From Candidatus Sulfotelmatobacter sp. (GTDB lineage: Bacteria > Acidobacteriota > Terriglobia > Terriglobales > Acidobacteriaceae): DNA of 7,411 nt. Location of the stretch: positions 1 through 7,411 of the forward strand of contig JASHRB010000460.1 of NCBI GenBank assembly GCA_030037575.1. The letters are read 5' to 3'. Below, piece by piece: positions 5,724-7,411 of this stretch (position 1 is the first letter of the stretch; the number at the start of each line of letters is the position of its first letter). The translations under genes and the position numbers were made by a program. The notes under the pieces were generated by a model. The model made no database searches. It was not told where the DNA came from and saw only the letters and a program-made list of their open reading frames with translations.

Positions 5724-5788
5724 AACCCTTTCAGTTTAGATGATCACCGAATCCTCCCGCAGCTGACTTTGGTAAGGCTCCGAGGGCT

Positions 5789-5794
5789 AGTCAA
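5789..5794 (-). promoter_or_regulatory. Possible -35 box for mltG in the divergent intergenic region
   Basis: The minus strand reads TTGACT, a close match to the -35 consensus, about 66 bases above the mltG GTG start. The matching -10 is not clear: at 16-17 bases the sequence is CCAAAG/CAAAGT. The 185-bp region (5724-5908) must hold promoters for both mltG and the plus-strand lipoprotein. A 10-bp palindrome, GGCGGCCGCC, lies at 5805-5814. Confidence 0.2.
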
Positions 5795-5873
5795 TGAACA
5801 TCTCGGCGGCCGCCAGAATCCATGTTTCCCCTTTATTCGTTGCCCTTCGTCCTCCGCACCCTTTCCGGCGCGA

Positions 5874-5879
5874 TATACT
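5874..5879 (+). promoter_or_regulatory. Possible -10 box for the lipoprotein-ABC permease operon
   Basis: TATACT lies 29 bases upstream of the lipoprotein ATG and would start transcription near 5886. The expected -35 position (near 5851) reads CCTCCG and is poor. A GGGAG at 5890-5894 is the only ribosome-binding-like sequence, and its 14-base spacing is long. Confidence 0.33.
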
Positions 5880-5908
5880 CAAATATCCTGGGAGTCATCT
5901 GATATCGA

Positions 5909-6847
5909 ATGAGACGTTGTTCGCCTTTTTGCAATCTGGCCCTGCTGCTCGCCCTTCTGCCCCTGACCGGTTGTTTGTTTCACACGCATCCGTCGCAGGA
6001 GACCTATTTCAAGGGACAGCTGCGCCAGGCCACCCAGTCGCAATTGGTCGACTTCATCAACCAGCAGGCCGAAAAGATCCAGTCTCTGCAGGCCACAGTG
6101 GATATCGACACCTCGGTGGGAGGTGCCAAAAAAGGCCAGGTCACCGACTATAAGGAAATTCGTGGTTACGTGCTGGCCCGCAAACCCTCCCTGCTGCACT
6201 TCATCGGGCTTCTGCCCATCGTGCGAACGACGGCCTTCGACATGGTGAGCGACGGGCAGCAGTTCAAGCTCTGGATCCCGCCAAAAAACCGCTTTATTGT
6301 GGGCAGCAACCAAGTGAAAACTCGTGATCCCAACCATCCGATAGAAAACATCAGGCCGAAGGAAATTTATGACGCCCTGCTGATACCGGCGATCGAAGAT
6401 GGCGACATTCCGGTCTCGGAGAACAGCGTCGAGGTCTTTCATGACTCCAAAGGTCATCCGGTTTTGCAGGATGACTACGAAATTATTGTGATTCGAATGA
6501 AGAACGAGAACGAGGCGGTGCTGTCGCGCAAAATCGTGTTCAGCCGTATCGATCTGAAGCCGCACCGGCAATATCTTTACGACGACCAGGGAAATCTGGA
6601 GACGGATGTCCGCTACGCCGTTTATAAAGACTACGGGGGCGTAAGCTTTCCTTCGCGCATCGAGATCGTTCGGCCGCGCGAAGAATATGACATCACGCTG
6701 AACATATTGAAGCTCGAGGCCAATAAGCCGCTGAGGGATGATCAGTTTGCCTTGGAGCAACCGCCGGGAGCGGAAGTGATCCGTCTGGATGGTCCGCAAA
6801 GCCGGGCGGCCACGACGCCTTCCGGCGAGATCACGAGCAGACGTTAG
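5909..6847 (+). CDS. Lipoprotein with a LolA/LolB-like fold (DUF4292-like)
   Basis: This is a 312-residue lipoprotein. Residues 1-22 are a lipoprotein signal peptide: two early arginines, a Leu/Ala-rich core (10-19), and the lipobox LTGC with Cys22 as the lipidated residue. The next residue is Leu, not Asp, which by the E. coli sorting rule favours the outer membrane. After a polar helical segment (about 36-60), residues 62-135 show a pattern seen in LolA/LolB-type lipid carriers. It consists of beta strands, then KEIRGYVLARKPSLLHF, then FDMVSDGQQFKLWIPPKNRF. The C-terminal half is also beta-rich, and the last 25 residues are polar. The likely role is binding or moving a lipid or lipoprotein at the envelope; its cargo is unknown. 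A FtsX-type ABC permease gene follows 36 bases downstream on the same strand, suggesting one transport operon. Confidence 0.8.
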   Translation: MRRCSPFCNLALLLALLPLTGCLFHTHPSQETYFKGQLRQATQSQLVDFINQQAEKIQSLQATVDIDTSVGGAKKGQVTDYKEIRGYVLARKPSLLHFIGLLPIVRTTAFDMVSDGQQFKLWIPPKNRFIVGSNQVKTRDPNHPIENIRPKEIYDALLIPAIEDGDIPVSENSVEVFHDSKGHPVLQDDYEIIVIRMKNENEAVLSRKIVFSRIDLKPHRQYLYDDQGNLETDVRYAVYKDYGGVSFPSRIEIVRPREEYDITLNILKLEANKPLRDDQFALEQPPGAEVIRLDGPQSRAATTPSGEITSRR

Positions 6848-6883
6848 CCGCAGCACGAGAAACATCCGAAATCGACGGAAGCC

Positions 6884-7411
6884 ATGAGAAATAAAATGAT
6901 TTTCGCCAACCTGGTGCGGCGGCCAACACGGTCCCTGATCAGCATTGTGGCGATTGCCCTCGAGGTCGCGTTGATCCTCCTCATTGCCGGCCTCTGCTAC
7001 GGCATCATGAACGACGACAAAAATAGAACCGCCGGCATTGGCGCCGATGTGATTGTGCAGCCGCCGGGATCGTCGTTTCTGGCCGGCATCAGCGGCGCGC
7101 CAGTTTCGGTGAGGGTCGCCGATGTTCTGCGCGGCCTGCCCCACGTAAGAGTGGTCAGTCCGGTCATCTGGCAAATCGCCACCTCGGGGTCGGTGGAAGT
7201 AATCGACGGAATTGACTTGCCCAGTTTCGAAGCTCTGGGGGGGGCATTCCAATATTTGGCTGGCGGTCCCTTCCGCGGACCGAACGATGTGCTGATCGAC
7301 GACTACGTGGCCCGGCAAAAGCAAATCCAGGTGGGCGAGGCCATCCCGATTCTGAACCACGATTTTCGCGTGGCCGGAATCGTCGCCAGTGGCCGCGGCG
7401 CTCGCAAGTTT
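6884..7411 (+). CDS. FtsX/MacB-type ABC transporter permease, N-terminal part
   Basis: The frame is open for 176 codons and runs off the right edge. A positively charged start (MRNKMIFANLVRRPTRS) precedes one transmembrane helix at about residues 18-40. A periplasmic region like the MacB core domain follows: GADVIVQPPGSSF (53-65), VRVVSPVIW (88-96), a glycine-rich GGPFRGPNDVLIDDYVA stretch (127-143), and a VGEAIPILNHDFRVAGIV block (150-167). In this family the helix-periplasmic domain-three helix layout works with a separate ATPase to extract or export lipoproteins, lipids or peptides (LolCE, MacB, FtsX). The ATPase gene is not in view. GGAA at 6877-6880 precedes the ATG closely; the ATG at 6896 (codon 5) is an alternative start. 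A run of eight G bases lies at 7237-7244 within the gene. Confidence 0.88.
   Translation, partial: MRNKMIFANLVRRPTRSLISIVAIALEVALILLIAGLCYGIMNDDKNRTAGIGADVIVQPPGSSFLAGISGAPVSVRVADVLRGLPHVRVVSPVIWQIATSGSVEVIDGIDLPSFEALGGAFQYLAGGPFRGPNDVLIDDYVARQKQIQVGEAIPILNHDFRVAGIVASGRGARKF
7237..7244 (+). repeat. G8 homopolymer inside the ABC permease gene
   Basis: Eight consecutive G bases span codons for Leu-Gly-Gly-Ala. The frame continues with family-like sequence on both sides, so this copy is in frame. Such tracts are prone to slippage in replication and in sequencing. Confidence 0.6.

Noticed and set aside
5805..5814. Palindrome GGCGGCCGCC in the divergent intergenic region
   Set aside because: It is a short, purely GC palindrome and probably chance; it is only noted in the intergenic description.
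5879..7360. Open frame of 493 codons on the minus strand
   Set aside because: It lies wholly antisense to the lipoprotein and ABC permease genes, which have clear family motifs. Its composition (rich in Arg, His, Gln, Asp) is typical of the complement of a GC-rich gene.

Overview
The window looks like a chromosomal segment of a GC-rich, diderm (two-membrane) bacterium. The best guess is Acidobacteriota. This rests on the style of the GreA, CarD and HTH proteins, on an outer-membrane-type lipoprotein, and on the mix of PI-phosphate-synthase-like and Gram-negative envelope genes. The phylum is inferred from protein character and was not tested by a search. No tRNA, rRNA, CRISPR array, transposase or phage gene is visible, and the longest stretch without a gene is under 300 bp.

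Seven genes lie on the minus strand. Read in their own direction they are: mltG (5723-4629, GTG start); ruvX (4625-4185, 3 nt after mltG); carD (3928-3392, own promoter region); greA (3145-2654, behind a TATAAT box); a phosphatidylinositol-phosphate-synthase-like CDP-alcohol phosphotransferase (2654-1866, overlapping greA by one base); an isoaspartyl peptidase/L-asparaginase (1778-858); and an XRE-type HTH regulator (581 to beyond the left edge). On the plus strand, divergent from mltG across a 185-bp region, are a LolA/LolB-like lipoprotein (5909-6847) and the first 176 codons of a FtsX/MacB-type ABC permease (6884 to beyond the right edge).

Most of the genes are housekeeping. MltG sets glycan strand length in the cell wall and RuvX matures 16S rRNA. 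CarD and GreA both act on RNA polymerase, at promoter opening and at backtracked complexes. The CDP-alcohol enzyme makes a phospholipid head group, and the asparaginase-type enzyme removes isoaspartyl dipeptides. The plus-strand pair looks like an envelope transport module.

No clearly new multi-gene system is visible. The points most worth following are: two near-identical 18-bp sites in inverted orientation upstream of the HTH regulator; an in-frame insert of about 35-40 residues carrying a perfect 9-bp inverted repeat just before the catalytic motif of MltG; the lipoprotein/ABC permease pair; and the PI-phosphate-synthase-like signature in the gene coupled to greA.
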